From positions 1 through 38,405 of the forward strand of contig NZ_SIJK02000049.1 in the NCBI RefSeq assembly GCF_004762035.2: DNA of 38,405 bases, read 5' to 3'. Below are positions 25,301 through 32,529 of the stretch, piece by piece. Under the pieces are notes generated by a model. It did no database searches. It saw only the letters and a program-made list of their open reading frames with translations, and was not told where the DNA came from. Origin of the DNA: Candidatus Chloroploca mongolica. GTDB taxonomy: Bacteria; Chloroflexota; Chloroflexia; Chloroflexales; Chloroflexaceae. Position numbers and translations under genes: made by a program. The number at the start of each line of letters is the position of its first letter. Positions within the stretch are counted from its first letter, which is position 1.

Positions 25301-26200
25301 TTAGAGGTAGAGCTACAGGACGAGCGTGGCCGTGCCGAGCGTGCCCGTGCGGAGATTACGCTAGGCATTTTGGCGCGTGAACGTGGACGTTACGAAACCT
25401 CACGTCAGCATCTTGAGCGGGCAATTACCTTGATTCCTCGTAGTGATACGAGCGATAAACCACATCAAGCGTACTTCCAACTGGGTTGGACCGAGTGGTT
25501 TGACGCTGTTGATCGTAACGATGAAATACGCCTCGAAGGACTCGAACGGGCTGCGCGGCTTCTCGAACGCAGCCGAGAGTTAGCTGAAAAACATGGTCTG
25601 GAACGCGATCTTCCAGGTATCTATCATCAATGGGCCAGCGTAGTGTGGCGTATCGGCATGGAGACAGATAATGAGGAGTGTCGGCAACGTGCCCGCCAAC
25701 TGAATCAGACTGCCCGCGATCTGAGTGAGCGGTTGCAAGATCATCGTTACTATGTGGATAGCTGGATCGGCGAAGCCGAGTTCGACTTTGAACTCAAAGA
25801 CGACAGCCGTCTCGATGAGTATGTTGCACGTTTAGCCAAGTACGAGCAGCAATACTTCTTTCCGCTCTACTATGGGCGTTTGCGTCGCATACGCGCTGAA
25901 TTTGCCTTACTACGCGATGATCTCGATGAAGCGTTTGCTCTCTTTACTAAGGCAATTCACCAGATCAATGAGTATGGGGGGGTTGGGCCCTACAGAATCG
26001 AAAAAGAGTTGCAGCAACTCTCAAAGCATCTACAAAATCTGCCGTATGAAGCTGCACAACGCTACTTGCAACAGTTCCGTGATCAATGGGCGCAATGGCA
26101 ATATGGCGAAACCAAAATGCCCCGGTATGACCTCGTGTTCTGGTGTGAGCAAGAGTTACTCCAGCTTACGCTGCAGATAATGAATAACAATGAAGGATGA
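22334..26200 (+). CDS. STAND-like ATPase with inserted periplasmic-binding-protein domain and C-terminal TPRs (1288 aa)
   Basis: It starts FIGRAEEL-like, then Walker A ADGGIGKT (Lys40, Thr41). Residues about 65-335 interrupt the ATPase with a complete type-1 periplasmic-binding/LacI-like fold: RITVVQEF, PDAIIVSLGS, IPVLTFDN, GKLAIVWTQ, DTKAIWCVFDEYARGVIKAL, DIKVYSLDL, PAEAGRLMVRLAL. The ATPase resumes with VIDFADPD (about 378-385), Walker B RLVLCFDTTE (Asp464) and a VIFAGRPEPP sensor, followed by a winged-helix-like segment. A coiled coil (about 715-765) leads to some 500 residues of TPR-like helical hairpins. There is no signal peptide, so the sugar-binding-type domain is cytoplasmic. This suggests a ligand-triggered oligomerising switch. 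No C-terminal enzymatic effector was recognised. It nearly abuts the radical SAM gene. Confidence 0.85.
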   Translation: MSKQVPFIGRAEELTIAKQLLLEFGVTNFLFLVADGGIGKTRFLEEFGNRIRNRAFESSNLDTAYRITVVQEFTDSEWSSEFQRGIHTMAQELGIHITQTDAEHSADRMASDLAGAIAEKPDAIIVSLGSYQGVEAQIQQALAQNIPVLTFDNYLKSIEGAAVKVFQEDLQGIQQIANPILKEMNYTGKLAIVWTQQNKVQKRRVDDLRRILLNYNQIELLDVDCELNERSAESSTEQTIVHLEKHPDTKAIWCVFDEYARGVIKALKALKRTDIKVYSLDLCPSDRTLMLEEGSPWQACAAIDPAEAGRLMVRLALQEIVVTPTPPDRYHSIPLKLVTQKDLRQLTLEPDRTWYSLDDRGWSSELRAIVAHRQNPRQSLFTVAEVIDFADPDVAIEGAIEQRLAALTGQMMAPEDLIALLTLEERSRLLQHEATERQHYKVQQALIDAINQRCQTQRLVLCFDTTERATQKLLGSNLIDILCQCKNLLVIFAGRPEPPIMAWLIDQIKDKQQRGKIIRCELPAFDATLSRQYLQEKQQNLAIEADDEFLDRLAKLALGKPILLDLVIEYIYRNLEFDPIPSYATLEAMDQQELHEAATAFESNLVQHIRRLQQKMDLVVLRLSRIYPLSQSGLATLFKLSENEAASLFAKACTYAFIRIIQRSDSPEIELHDEMRRLIEHHFWPIFDPDKAQRRRDSQLAYRFYQKQDQAFNVGIKAVDAQLRSIDAQLQKLETQTVPDERQLKELEANKLQLKFEQLAIRRRRQTVTENWVKHMLFAQQEDAFEQWVALVEKVRSGRHYPFIERLCKILESYRSQLSLTEQRDFDFYYARTLLDLGQTSEATQRLEELLVTHADADAKFRSNIYNQLGVAYQRTNQLTRAIENQQQCLDLIDSSNLRDRASVLNQIGYYYRLLSEADPSRRNDAQVRYEQVIALAHEALPSDDEVGQRQMLDLIASTNNNRAFLYGMSHDYDRAEILLQQALATWRRLEVELQDERGRAERARAEITLGILARERGRYETSRQHLERAITLIPRSDTSDKPHQAYFQLGWTEWFDAVDRNDEIRLEGLERAARLLERSRELAEKHGLERDLPGIYHQWASVVWRIGMETDNEECRQRARQLNQTARDLSERLQDHRYYVDSWIGEAEFDFELKDDSRLDEYVARLAKYEQQYFFPLYYGRLRRIRAEFALLRDDLDEAFALFTKAIHQINEYGGVGPYRIEKELQQLSKHLQNLPYEAAQRYLQQFRDQWAQWQYGETKMPRYDLVFWCEQELLQLTLQIMNNNEG

Positions 26201-26207
26201 CATATTT

Positions 26208-27710
26208 ATGGACGAGCTACATGTTGTATGTCCAGTCATCCTTTATGCCCACGATGATTATCACTCGTCAACAGCAGATTGTGGCGGCGGTGATTGTGCC
26301 TGTAGTCTCCCCCTACTTAACCCAATCGAACCGTATGCGGTCACGAGTTTAGCCCTGGACAGCCTGAAACGCTCACCTGGATCCCAGGAATTGCGCCTCG
26401 ATGCTCAACATCAGGTTCTCTTCGGCCCTTTTCATCGCCCCGTGGTGATCAATGAACCCACGGGAACCATCCTTCGTGCGTTTACCCAAACCAGCAACCG
26501 AGAAAGCATCTTCCAGGCTTATATGGCTCAGCGCGACAATGCCTACTTGCAACCTACCGTGCAAGCGCTCTATGCACACCGCGTGCTTGTTCCAGCAGAT
26601 GTGCAACCAACGCTCCTACCCACCGCGCAGACGCTGAGTGTCTGGATGCATGTGACGGATCGTTGTAATTTGCGCTGTAGTTACTGTTACTTGCCCCATC
26701 TGCGCCAGGACATGTCGGTTGAGGTTGGGCGTGCGGCAATTGATGCCGCATTCCGCTCTGCCGTCAACCACGGCTACCGTGAACTCAAGCTCAAATATGC
26801 GGGTGGTGAACCGCTCCTCTGCTTTGAGCGCGTGATCGAACTCCATCGTTATGCCTGTGAGCAGGGTGCAACGCATCAGATTGCGGTTGATGGCGTAGTA
26901 CTAAGTAACGGAACCTTGCTTACCAGGGAGCAAGCCCGTATCCTGCACGAGCATAACTTACGCCTGATGATCTCGCTTGATGGCCTGGGCGAAATCCATA
27001 ATGCACAACGCCCCTATGCAAGCAGTCGCGGAACCTTTGATGATGTGGCGCGTGGCATTGAAATTGCGCGTGCAAGTGGCATCACCCCGGATATTTCAAT
27101 TACTGCAACTGGCAAGAGTGCCACCCATTTGCCCCAGGTTGTCGCGTGGGTTCTTGAGCGTGCGTTACCCTTTAGTCTTAATTTTTACCGTGAAAACGAG
27201 CTTTCAGCAACATTTCAGGATTTACGGCTTGAAGAGGAAACGATTATTAATGGGATGCTAGCAGCTTACGCTGTGATTGAACAGCATCTGCCTGCCCGTA
27301 GCGTCTTAGGTTCGCTGGTTGACCGTGCCAATCTTGCGGGTGCGCACCTGAAAACATGTGGGGTCGGCGATCATTACTTGGTTTTTGATTATAAAGGGCG
27401 GGTTGCCAAGTGCCAAATGCACTTGCATAAACCAGTAACAACTGTCGAGGCATCCGATCCGTTGAGCTTGATCCGTGCTGATCAGATTGGTTTGCAAAAT
27501 CTTTCGGTTGAAGACAAAGAGGGTTGTAAGGGTTGTGAATGGAAATACTGGTGTGCTGGGGGATGCTCGTTAGTAACCTTCCGTGCGACTGGTCGCTATG
27601 ATCTCAATTCACCTAATTGCAACATCTACAAGGCGCTCTACCCAAAGGCTATGCGGTTGGAAGGGTTAAGAATCCTGCGTTATGGTCTCAGTGTCGACCT
27701 ACTGGCTTAG
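26208..27710 (+). CDS. Radical SAM/SPASM peptide- or protein-modifying enzyme (500 aa)
   Basis: ATG 26208 has AAGGA ten bases upstream; the in-frame ATG 26190 lies inside the previous gene and lacks such a site. Residues about 140-330 are a radical SAM barrel with Cys153-x3-Cys157-x2-Cys160 (CNLRCSYC) binding the SAM-cleaving 4Fe-4S cluster, and AGGEPLL as SAM-binding turn. The C-terminal SPASM domain provides further ligands: Cys384, Cys402, Cys440, Cys443, Cys449, Cys453, Cys471 (CKGCEWKYWCAGGC...NSPNC). This places it with anSME-, FxsB- and peptide-cyclase-like maturases. The N-terminal 140 residues hold an unusual Cys/Gly-rich patch (about 22-33, CGGGDCAC) before a region like a peptide-recognition element. 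No precursor peptide was found nearby. Coupling to the STAND gene suggests that a module-2 protein is modified. Confidence 0.88.
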   Translation: MDELHVVCPVILYAHDDYHSSTADCGGGDCACSLPLLNPIEPYAVTSLALDSLKRSPGSQELRLDAQHQVLFGPFHRPVVINEPTGTILRAFTQTSNRESIFQAYMAQRDNAYLQPTVQALYAHRVLVPADVQPTLLPTAQTLSVWMHVTDRCNLRCSYCYLPHLRQDMSVEVGRAAIDAAFRSAVNHGYRELKLKYAGGEPLLCFERVIELHRYACEQGATHQIAVDGVVLSNGTLLTREQARILHEHNLRLMISLDGLGEIHNAQRPYASSRGTFDDVARGIEIARASGITPDISITATGKSATHLPQVVAWVLERALPFSLNFYRENELSATFQDLRLEEETIINGMLAAYAVIEQHLPARSVLGSLVDRANLAGAHLKTCGVGDHYLVFDYKGRVAKCQMHLHKPVTTVEASDPLSLIRADQIGLQNLSVEDKEGCKGCEWKYWCAGGCSLVTFRATGRYDLNSPNCNIYKALYPKAMRLEGLRILRYGLSVDLLA

Positions 27711-27728
27711 AGGCAATAGCTTTACCTT

Positions 27729-27794
27729 ACACGCAAGATATCGTTGCCGTGTATGTACCAAACACGCAAGATATCGTTGCCGTGTATGTACCAA
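27729..27794. repeat. Two perfect 33-bp tandem copies
   Basis: The unit ACACGCAAGATATCGTTGCC... (33 bases) is present twice without a mismatch at 27729-27761 and 27762-27794, 18 bases after the radical SAM stop codon. Its length is a multiple of three, so both strands keep an open 11-residue repeat (forward TQDIVAVYVPN, reverse GTYTATISCVF). No credible start or ribosome-binding site makes it a gene. The rest of the stretch up to 28036 holds no recognisable feature. Confidence 0.8.
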
Positions 27795-28036
27795 TTGCCT
27801 TGGACGAGCATCGCAGGGCCAGGCCCTGCTGCTTGCCGTGCCTGCGCGTCCTGGCGTCAATCTGAAAGCCATGCACCACACGACGAGCACGCGCCTGGTG
27901 CAACGGGAGTGCTCGCACGCCGATGATCGCTGATCTATCATCGCGCGACGCGGTGGAGGTATGCAAGGACGCAGATCGGATCGCTGGCCTCGTGAGCACT
28001 GAGGTGTGGCACAGCACCTCGCCCCAATGCACACCG

Positions 28037-28453
28037 CTATGTGCGTAACAATGCTTGAAAACCTGCCTGTTCAAAGTGCTGATCAGTGGTCAAGGCTTCG
28101 GTCAACATCCGTTCGCGCATAACGACAAACGACAGGCAATCGACCAGGCCCCATTCCTTGTCCATCCGTGAGCGATAGAGGATCAGCGCTTGTGCATAGA
28201 GATCATTCGTCAGTGGGACAATCCCCACCGTCGGGTCTGCTTCGAGGGCGTCTAACAACTGCACCGCAGCCGTCCGAAAGCGTTGGCTTGCCAAAGCATT
28301 GCCAATCTCCAGCAGCACGGCACGTGTGGTTACCAGTTTCGTCTGCTGGGCGCGGAGGTCTTGCGCCACCTGTACGGCTTTCGGATGCAACGCATCCCGC
28401 ACATTCGCAAGGGCAATCGCGTAGGCGGTGTCCAAAAACACCTCATGGTTCAT
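28037..28453 (-). CDS. PIN-domain toxin (138 aa)
   Basis: A single PIN domain, the fold of VapC-type RNases that cleave tRNA or rRNA when released from the antitoxin. The four acidic metal ligands are visible: Asp8 (FLDTAYAIA), Glu49 (LLEIGNALAS), Asp105 (LVDCLSFVVM) and Asp124 (TTDQHF). Length is typical. ATG 28453 overlaps the stop of the upstream antitoxin gene by three bases (ATGA-type), so the pair is translationally coupled with antitoxin first. Confidence 0.85.
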   Translation of the reverse strand: MNHEVFLDTAYAIALANVRDALHPKAVQVAQDLRAQQTKLVTTRAVLLEIGNALASQRFRTAAVQLLDALEADPTVGIVPLTNDLYAQALILYRSRMDKEWGLVDCLSFVVMRERMLTEALTTDQHFEQAGFQALLRT

Positions 28454-28671
28454 TGCGGCACCTTGCCGCCATATAAATAGGCATCGAGGTGAAGCGACCA
28501 ATCGGCTGGCCCTTCCAGCGCTAAGGCTTCAGCGACATCGAGGAAGGAGCGAGCCGCTGGCGGCGCTTCGGCAATGATGGAGAGTTGAACCCGAGTGTTT
28601 GGGGGTAAGTTGATCGGCTGCGTCGGTAAAAACACGTGGCCATCAAACACCGCATCAATGGTCGTTGTCAT
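28450..28671 (-). CDS. DUF104-like antitoxin (73 aa)
   Basis: The N-terminal half (MTTTIDAVFDGHVFLPTQPI, then NLPPNTRVQLSI) matches DUF104/AF2212-type antitoxins, small beta-barrel proteins found before PIN toxins. The C-terminal half (FLDVAEALALEGPADWSLHL, then DAYLYGG) is a helix and tail likely to thread into the toxin active site. ATG 28671 is preceded by GGGAGG at six bases spacing, which decides the start over a longer frame to 28809. Confidence 0.75.
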   Translation of the reverse strand: MTTTIDAVFDGHVFLPTQPINLPPNTRVQLSIIAEAPPAARSFLDVAEALALEGPADWSLHLDAYLYGGKVPQ

Positions 28672-28848
28672 CGCATCCTCCCTGCTTGCTTTCCATGCCA
28701 CCCACATACGGAAACACCGTTCCAGAAGCCATTGTAGCATAGAAGGGGGGGACGGAACGACAAGCTCATGGTCTGGCACGAGCCTGGAGCAGCGGGGGTG
28801 CATGGACACGATGAAACATCATGGCAGAAGATTGCTGCTCGCTCAGTA

Positions 28849-28903
28849 CCGCCTGCGTTGGGGTGGCCGCCGCCCGCTGGCGCACTCACCCCAACGCAGG
28901 CGG
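28849..28903. repeat. Perfect 17-bp inverted repeat
   Basis: CCGCCTGCGTTGGGGTG (28849-28865) pairs perfectly with its reverse complement at 28887-28903 around a 21-base GC-rich loop. There is no T-tract, so it is not an ordinary terminator. It lies in a gene-free stretch (28672-29216) beside a tandem array. Confidence 0.8.
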
Positions 28904-28921
28904 CGCGGTCAGCTTGACAGG

Positions 28922-29044
28922 AACACCGTTCATACGCAGCACGATGCTGTCATGTTGACCGCAACACCGTTCATACGCAGCACGATGCTGTCATGTTGAC
29001 CGCAACTCCGTTCATACACAGCGCTTTGCGGTCAATGTGACCGC
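28922..29044. repeat. Three tandem 41-bp units
   Basis: Units start at 28922, 28963 and 29004 (AACACCGTTCATACGCAGCA...TTGACCGC). The first two are identical; the third diverges in its middle (CAGCGCTTTGCGGTCAATGT). Each unit ends in TGACCGCA. A short hairpin CCTGAAAT/ATTTCAGG follows at 29203-29226. No gene is apparent in the stretch. Confidence 0.8.
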
Positions 29045-29216
29045 AAGCCCCGCATCGGCTACGGTGATCACTCCGCGTGGCGAGCCGACCCTGCCCGTGC
29101 ATGCCCCCCTGACACCGCAACACCCCCACCGTCCCCCACGCCATGCAGCGCGGTGAGCAACACTGTGGTGACAGCGCAGCGGCAAAACCCTATCCTCTGT
29201 CGCCTGAAATTCGATC

Positions 29217-29522
29217 TCATTTCAGGATCACTGGTCTGTATGGTGCCTGGTGATCACCTTGATGATCGTTGGTTCGCGTTGGCACTACTCCACCCCAAGG
29301 CCAGATGACGCCTCTTCTGCCCTGATACGCCCGTCTGTTCCAGGCAATGCTGCGTTTCTGGTGCGACGACGTTTTTGGGCACGAGGATGCGAGGTCGTAG
29401 GCGGCGGCGGTGGCACCCAGCAGCAGCAGGGCGCGCAGCCCGGCGCTCGTGTTCGGGCTGACGTCGGTGTCCAGGCGCTGGAGCGCGGGGCTGAGGCGGA
29501 GTCTTGTCGGTGTGGCGCTCAT
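29217..29522 (-). pseudogene. Small hypothetical gene with decayed 3' half
   Basis: From ATG 29522, preceded by GAGGGA at good spacing on the minus strand, the product reads MSATPTRLRLSPALQRLDTD, then SAGLRALLLLGATAAAYDLA, a coherent helical start of a small protein that I recall from Chloroflexi accessory DNA. From about 29387 the translation turns into Arg/Trp/His-rich text (SCPKTSSHQKRSIAWNRR...), suggesting a frameshift or junction. The frame remains open to 29217. Function unknown. Confidence 0.35.
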
Positions 29523-29728
29523 AGCGTCCCTCGCCCGAGTCGGCGGGCTAACCTGGCGTACCCACGTGCGATCGCGATAAATCACCGCCCTGAGCAGGGT
29601 CATTGATTGGCCCGATCGGCGGGCCGCTGGGGTGGGCGTGGGAGTAGAGCAGAAGGTCGTTGCGGTAGCTGGGTGCCAACTCGCGCAGCAGCACCTCGCC
29701 GCGCAAGCCGAGGGCAACGGTGGTGCGC
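29523..29728. other. Short stretch with ambiguous frames
   Basis: Several frames stay open on both strands because of high GC. A minus-strand segment (VALGLRGEVLLRELAPSYRN near 29640-29715) looks protein-like but has no start with a ribosome-binding site and no family match, so it is not called a gene. Confidence 0.25.
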
Positions 29729-30955
29729 TTATTGTCCCCACTTCCAGCCGCCCAGGGCCGCCCAGGTATGCGCACCGACAATGCCATCGACCGCAAGGTT
29801 GTTGGCTTGCTGAAAGGCCCGCACGGCGGCCTCGGTGGCGGGGCCGTAGATGCCATCAATTGGGCCAGGATCGAAGCCGCGATTTGCCAGCATGGTTTGC
29901 AGTTCGATCACCGCGCAGCCGCGCATAGGCGAGGTACTCAGCGCCAGCGTAGGTGTACGTATCGGGCCAGGGGCCCAGGCACTTGGCATAAGATCGCCGC
30001 GAAAACGAGCCACCGAGGTGGAAGCTTCTGCCACTCGTGGACCCTGAAACGCACTTTCAGTCATCTGGACACGCGCCTCACTGCCCGTAAACTGCAAAAA
30101 CAGGTCTTCGAGCACAACGTCAAGCTCAACGCCAGACGCGATCGTGATGGTCCCGCGGCCAGTCGCTTGGAATGTGCCCATGCAACGGTAGGGCAGGATG
30201 CCGCCAGGCAAGGGAGGGAGTGCAACCTGATCCCCAGATCCTGAACCACTGCCATCGATAGGTGTCTCTAACGTGATGAGCGAATGCTTAGGCACCGTGG
30301 TTCCGCTGTCATCGATAGGTGTCTCTAAGCTTCCGACGAACCCATGTCTTGCAAAGCGAAGACGCGTACTATCCTCGCTCCACTGCAACATGGTGCGGTC
30401 AGCATACCAATCGTCACCAAGGTCGTCGGGCGAAATGAGGCGGCGTACCTCGCCCCCAGATGCTGGTACCACAAAGATACCACCCATGGAAGTGTAGGCA
30501 ACCCGCTGGCTATCAGGCGAAAAAGCAACGGCTTGTAGCGGCGATATGACATCACGGCTGTCCGGCGTAGCGCCCGAAAAGAAGATACCGACCTCACTGA
30601 GCAACGTCTCTTTGCCGGTCGCCAGCTCAAGAACGGTAAGCCCCTGGTGATTGTTTGTCGCCAAGAGTTGGCCATCGGGCGAGAAGGCCAGGGCTGAGCA
30701 GGCGTACTCCTGGCACTCTTTCAGTACGCGTGGGTTTCCAAGGTCGCTCGGCGAAACGAGCATAAGACGATCAGGCATGCTCACCGCCAGGACCTGACCA
30801 TCGGGCGACCAGGCGAACGAAGCAGGATCAACGATGCCTGCGACAGCGTACGCTTCGAGCGTTGTACTCTTCACCAGGCTGATTGGCTCGCCCATCCCAT
30901 TTGGACAAGCAAGCCATTCGCCCTGTGGCGACCATACCGCTTCGCTCGTTCCAGT
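29729..30955 (-). pseudogene. 5'-truncated WD40/TolB-like protein with peptidoglycan-binding domain
   Basis: On the minus strand the frame carries repeated 'WSPxG(E/Q)(W/V)LA' blades (AVWSPQGEWLAC, FAWSPDGQVLAVS, LAFSPDGQLLATN, VAFSPDSQRVAYT), a TolB/WD40 propeller signature, followed by a linker and beta region and then a C-terminal PG_binding_1 domain (VIELQTMLANRGFDPGPIDG, IYGPATEAAVRAFQQANNLA, GAHTWAALGG). Such proteins are normally exported, but no signal peptide remains: upstream of about 30950 the frame becomes shadow text of the opposite-strand acetyltransferase. Both genes seem to have lost their 5' ends at the same junction. The surviving part could only be expressed from a fortuitous start. 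Confidence 0.6.
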
Positions 30956-31410
30956 TCTATGCCATCCGGGCCGGTGTGAACGGTCGCGCCTGTGGGCTCG
31001 CCTGCTACCTGCGCATCGCGCCGACTGCGGGGAGCCTTGAAGTGGCACATGTTGCGTTTGCGCCTGAGCTTCAGCGTACGCCAGCCGCGACGGAAGCCCT
31101 CTTCTTGCTTATGCAACGGGCTTTCGCGCTCGGCTATCGTCGCTACGAGTGGCGCTGTAATGCGCTCAATGCGCCCTCACGCGCAGCGGCCCAACGCATG
31201 GGCTTGTCGTTTGAAGGCGTCTTTCGTCAAGCCACAGTGGTCAAGGGTCATAACCGCGACACGGCCTGGTATGCCGCCATCGAACTGGAATGGCCGCAGA
31301 TCGAGGCTGCCGTTACCCGCTGGCTCGACCCGGCGAATTTTGATGCTGCTGGACGACAGTTGGTGCGCCTCGCGACCCTGACCGAGCCGTTCTTGTATCG
31401 CAAAGGGTAG
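30946..31410 (+). pseudogene. 5'-truncated GNAT acetyltransferase
   Basis: The visible part has the GNAT core: a strand pair (FYAIRAG...RACGLACYLRI), the EVAHVAF strand before the acetyl-CoA loop, the helix ATEALFLLMQRAFALGY, and the final RCNALNAPSRAAAQRMGLSF...FRQATVVKGHNRDTAWYA region typical of RimJ/RimL-like protein or amine acetyltransferases, here with a C-terminal extension. The N-terminal quarter of the family is missing. The open frame continues to 30883, but that part is the reverse complement of the WD40 gene and has no ribosome-binding site. Activity is doubtful unless an internal start is used. Confidence 0.65.
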
Positions 31411-31523
31411 GCTTAGCGTGTAAGTTAGTCAGCGCATATCACTGATCGCGACCAGGGAGAGTCGCCCGCTTTGCAGATGAATCTACGAACCCCACGGACT
31501 ACGCAACGAGTTCCCCGAGCTTG

Positions 31524-31575
31524 GTAGTGCCAACTTCAGTTGGCTGAGCGAGAAGCCGACTGAAGTCGGCACTAC
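31524..31575. repeat. Imperfect 22-bp palindrome, probably a dispersed repeat
   Basis: GTAGTGCCAACTTCAGTTGGCT (arm 31524-31545) pairs with 31554-31575 with two mismatches and an eight-base loop. GTAGTGCCGACTTCAGTCGGC-type palindromes recur in intergenic DNA of several bacterial groups, to my recollection. No T-tract follows. Confidence 0.65.
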
Positions 31576-31639
31576 GATCACCACAAACTGTCAAGCTCGT
31601 TTGAAACATGCCTAAGGGAACTGATAGCTGACTCTAGGG

Positions 31640-31940
31640 CTGATGCAACGTCTGCCTCTGGCGGTGGGGTATGGGGCGCAACCCCAACGACGTTGCATCA
31701 GTCCTGGGAGATCGAGTAGGGCGATTGCATCATACGAAACCGGATAAAAAATACGCGCTCTGTGGCAGCATGGGCATGCAACCAGCGGCGCACACGGCGG
31801 CACCCGGCAACCACGAGGCACCCGGCAACCACGAGGCACCCGCAAGGGGTCGGGGGCCGGGGCCGGTGGTGTACGGGCACCCCTTGCGGGTGCCCTGGTG
31901 GGGTGCATGCACGGAAGATGCAATCGCCCTGGGAGATCGA
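31640..31940. repeat. Composite inverted- and direct-repeat element
   Basis: Several symmetries are nested: 31640-31651 with 31690-31701 (CTGATGCAACGT), 31719-31731 with 31917-31929 (GGGCGATTGCATC, perfect 13 bases), and 31836-31850 with 31879-31893 (GCACCCGCAAGGGGT, perfect 15 bases). A direct repeat CCTGGGAGATCGA lies just outside at 31703-31715 and 31928-31940. An 18-bp tandem GGCACCCGGCAACCACGA fills 31799-31834, with a partial third copy. No gene is convincing in 31411-32079, and the structure suggests a MITE-like insertion. Confidence 0.6.
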
Positions 31941-32079
31941 AGCCCCGGTGATGCGCATATTGCACGATTGTGGTAGCATGATGCAACCCCGCCGCACGCC
32001 TCCGTTGAGGAGGCCCTGGTTCTTTTCATCGCCAGGTGCTTTGCGGTGGAAGTGCAATCGAGAGGAAGGACGCAACCTG

Positions 32080-32319
32080 ATGACATCTCCAACCAAGCAT
32101 TTTTTTGACATTGATCTGCAGCATGGCGTGCTGCCGGTCTCAAAAGCGGCCAGTTCGCTGGCATCGATGATCCGGCGCTCTGCCCAGAACCAGCGCCCGG
32201 TCGTGATCACGCAGAAGGGGAAACCGACGGCGGTTTTGCTCTCCATCGAGTTGTTTGATACGCTGCGAGCGCGGGTGGCGGGGGCGGGCAAGCCCGCTGC
32301 TGAGCCGCAGGAGGGATAA
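32080..32319 (+). CDS. Phd/YefM-type antitoxin, orphan (79 aa)
   Basis: GAGGAAGGA upstream supports ATG 32080. The product has the Phd/YefM DNA-binding fold (LPVSKAASSLASMIRRSAQN) and the characteristic strand-turn (QRPVVITQKGKPTAVLLSIE), with a C-terminal tail that would wrap a RelE or Doc-type toxin. No toxin gene follows: 211 bases with a strong palindrome separate it from the pRiA4b-like gene. It may be an orphan regulator or have lost its partner. Confidence 0.75.
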   Translation: MTSPTKHFFDIDLQHGVLPVSKAASSLASMIRRSAQNQRPVVITQKGKPTAVLLSIELFDTLRARVAGAGKPAAEPQEG

Positions 32320-32335
32320 CGTAGGTTACAGACTA

Positions 32336-32380
32336 CTACGCTGAACATGGGGGAACTTGGTTCCCCCATGTTCAGCGTAG
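32336..32380. terminator. Perfect 21-bp hairpin, probable bidirectional terminator
   Basis: CTACGCTGAACATGGGGGAAC (32336-32356) pairs perfectly with 32360-32380 over a three-base TTG loop. It is 17 bases after the antitoxin stop codon. The downstream sequence is CCCTATTT, a weak T-tract, so it could end transcription or be a mobile palindromic repeat. Confidence 0.55.
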
Positions 32381-32529
32381 CCCTATTTCCTGTCGGGGAC
32401 TCTCTTCTCGAAATGCATGATGTACTGTATATTGTCATGTATATCTGGGAGGGGACAGGAAGCGCGTCCCTGATGGCGCGAGCATGTGGATCAGCGCTGT
32501 TGTGCTCGAAGTTGCCTATGGAGGGTCAG

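Noticed and set aside
27727-28074. Minus-strand ORF ending in a duplicated GTYTATISCV(F) peptide, considered as a radical SAM substrate
   Set aside because: The rest of the frame is Arg/His-rich shadow text, there is no ribosome-binding site, and the strand is opposite to the enzyme gene.
29548-29859. 103-aa minus-strand ORF overlapping the WD40/PG-binding gene end
   Set aside because: No start signal and no family; part of it overlaps the better-supported gene, so coding is not supported.
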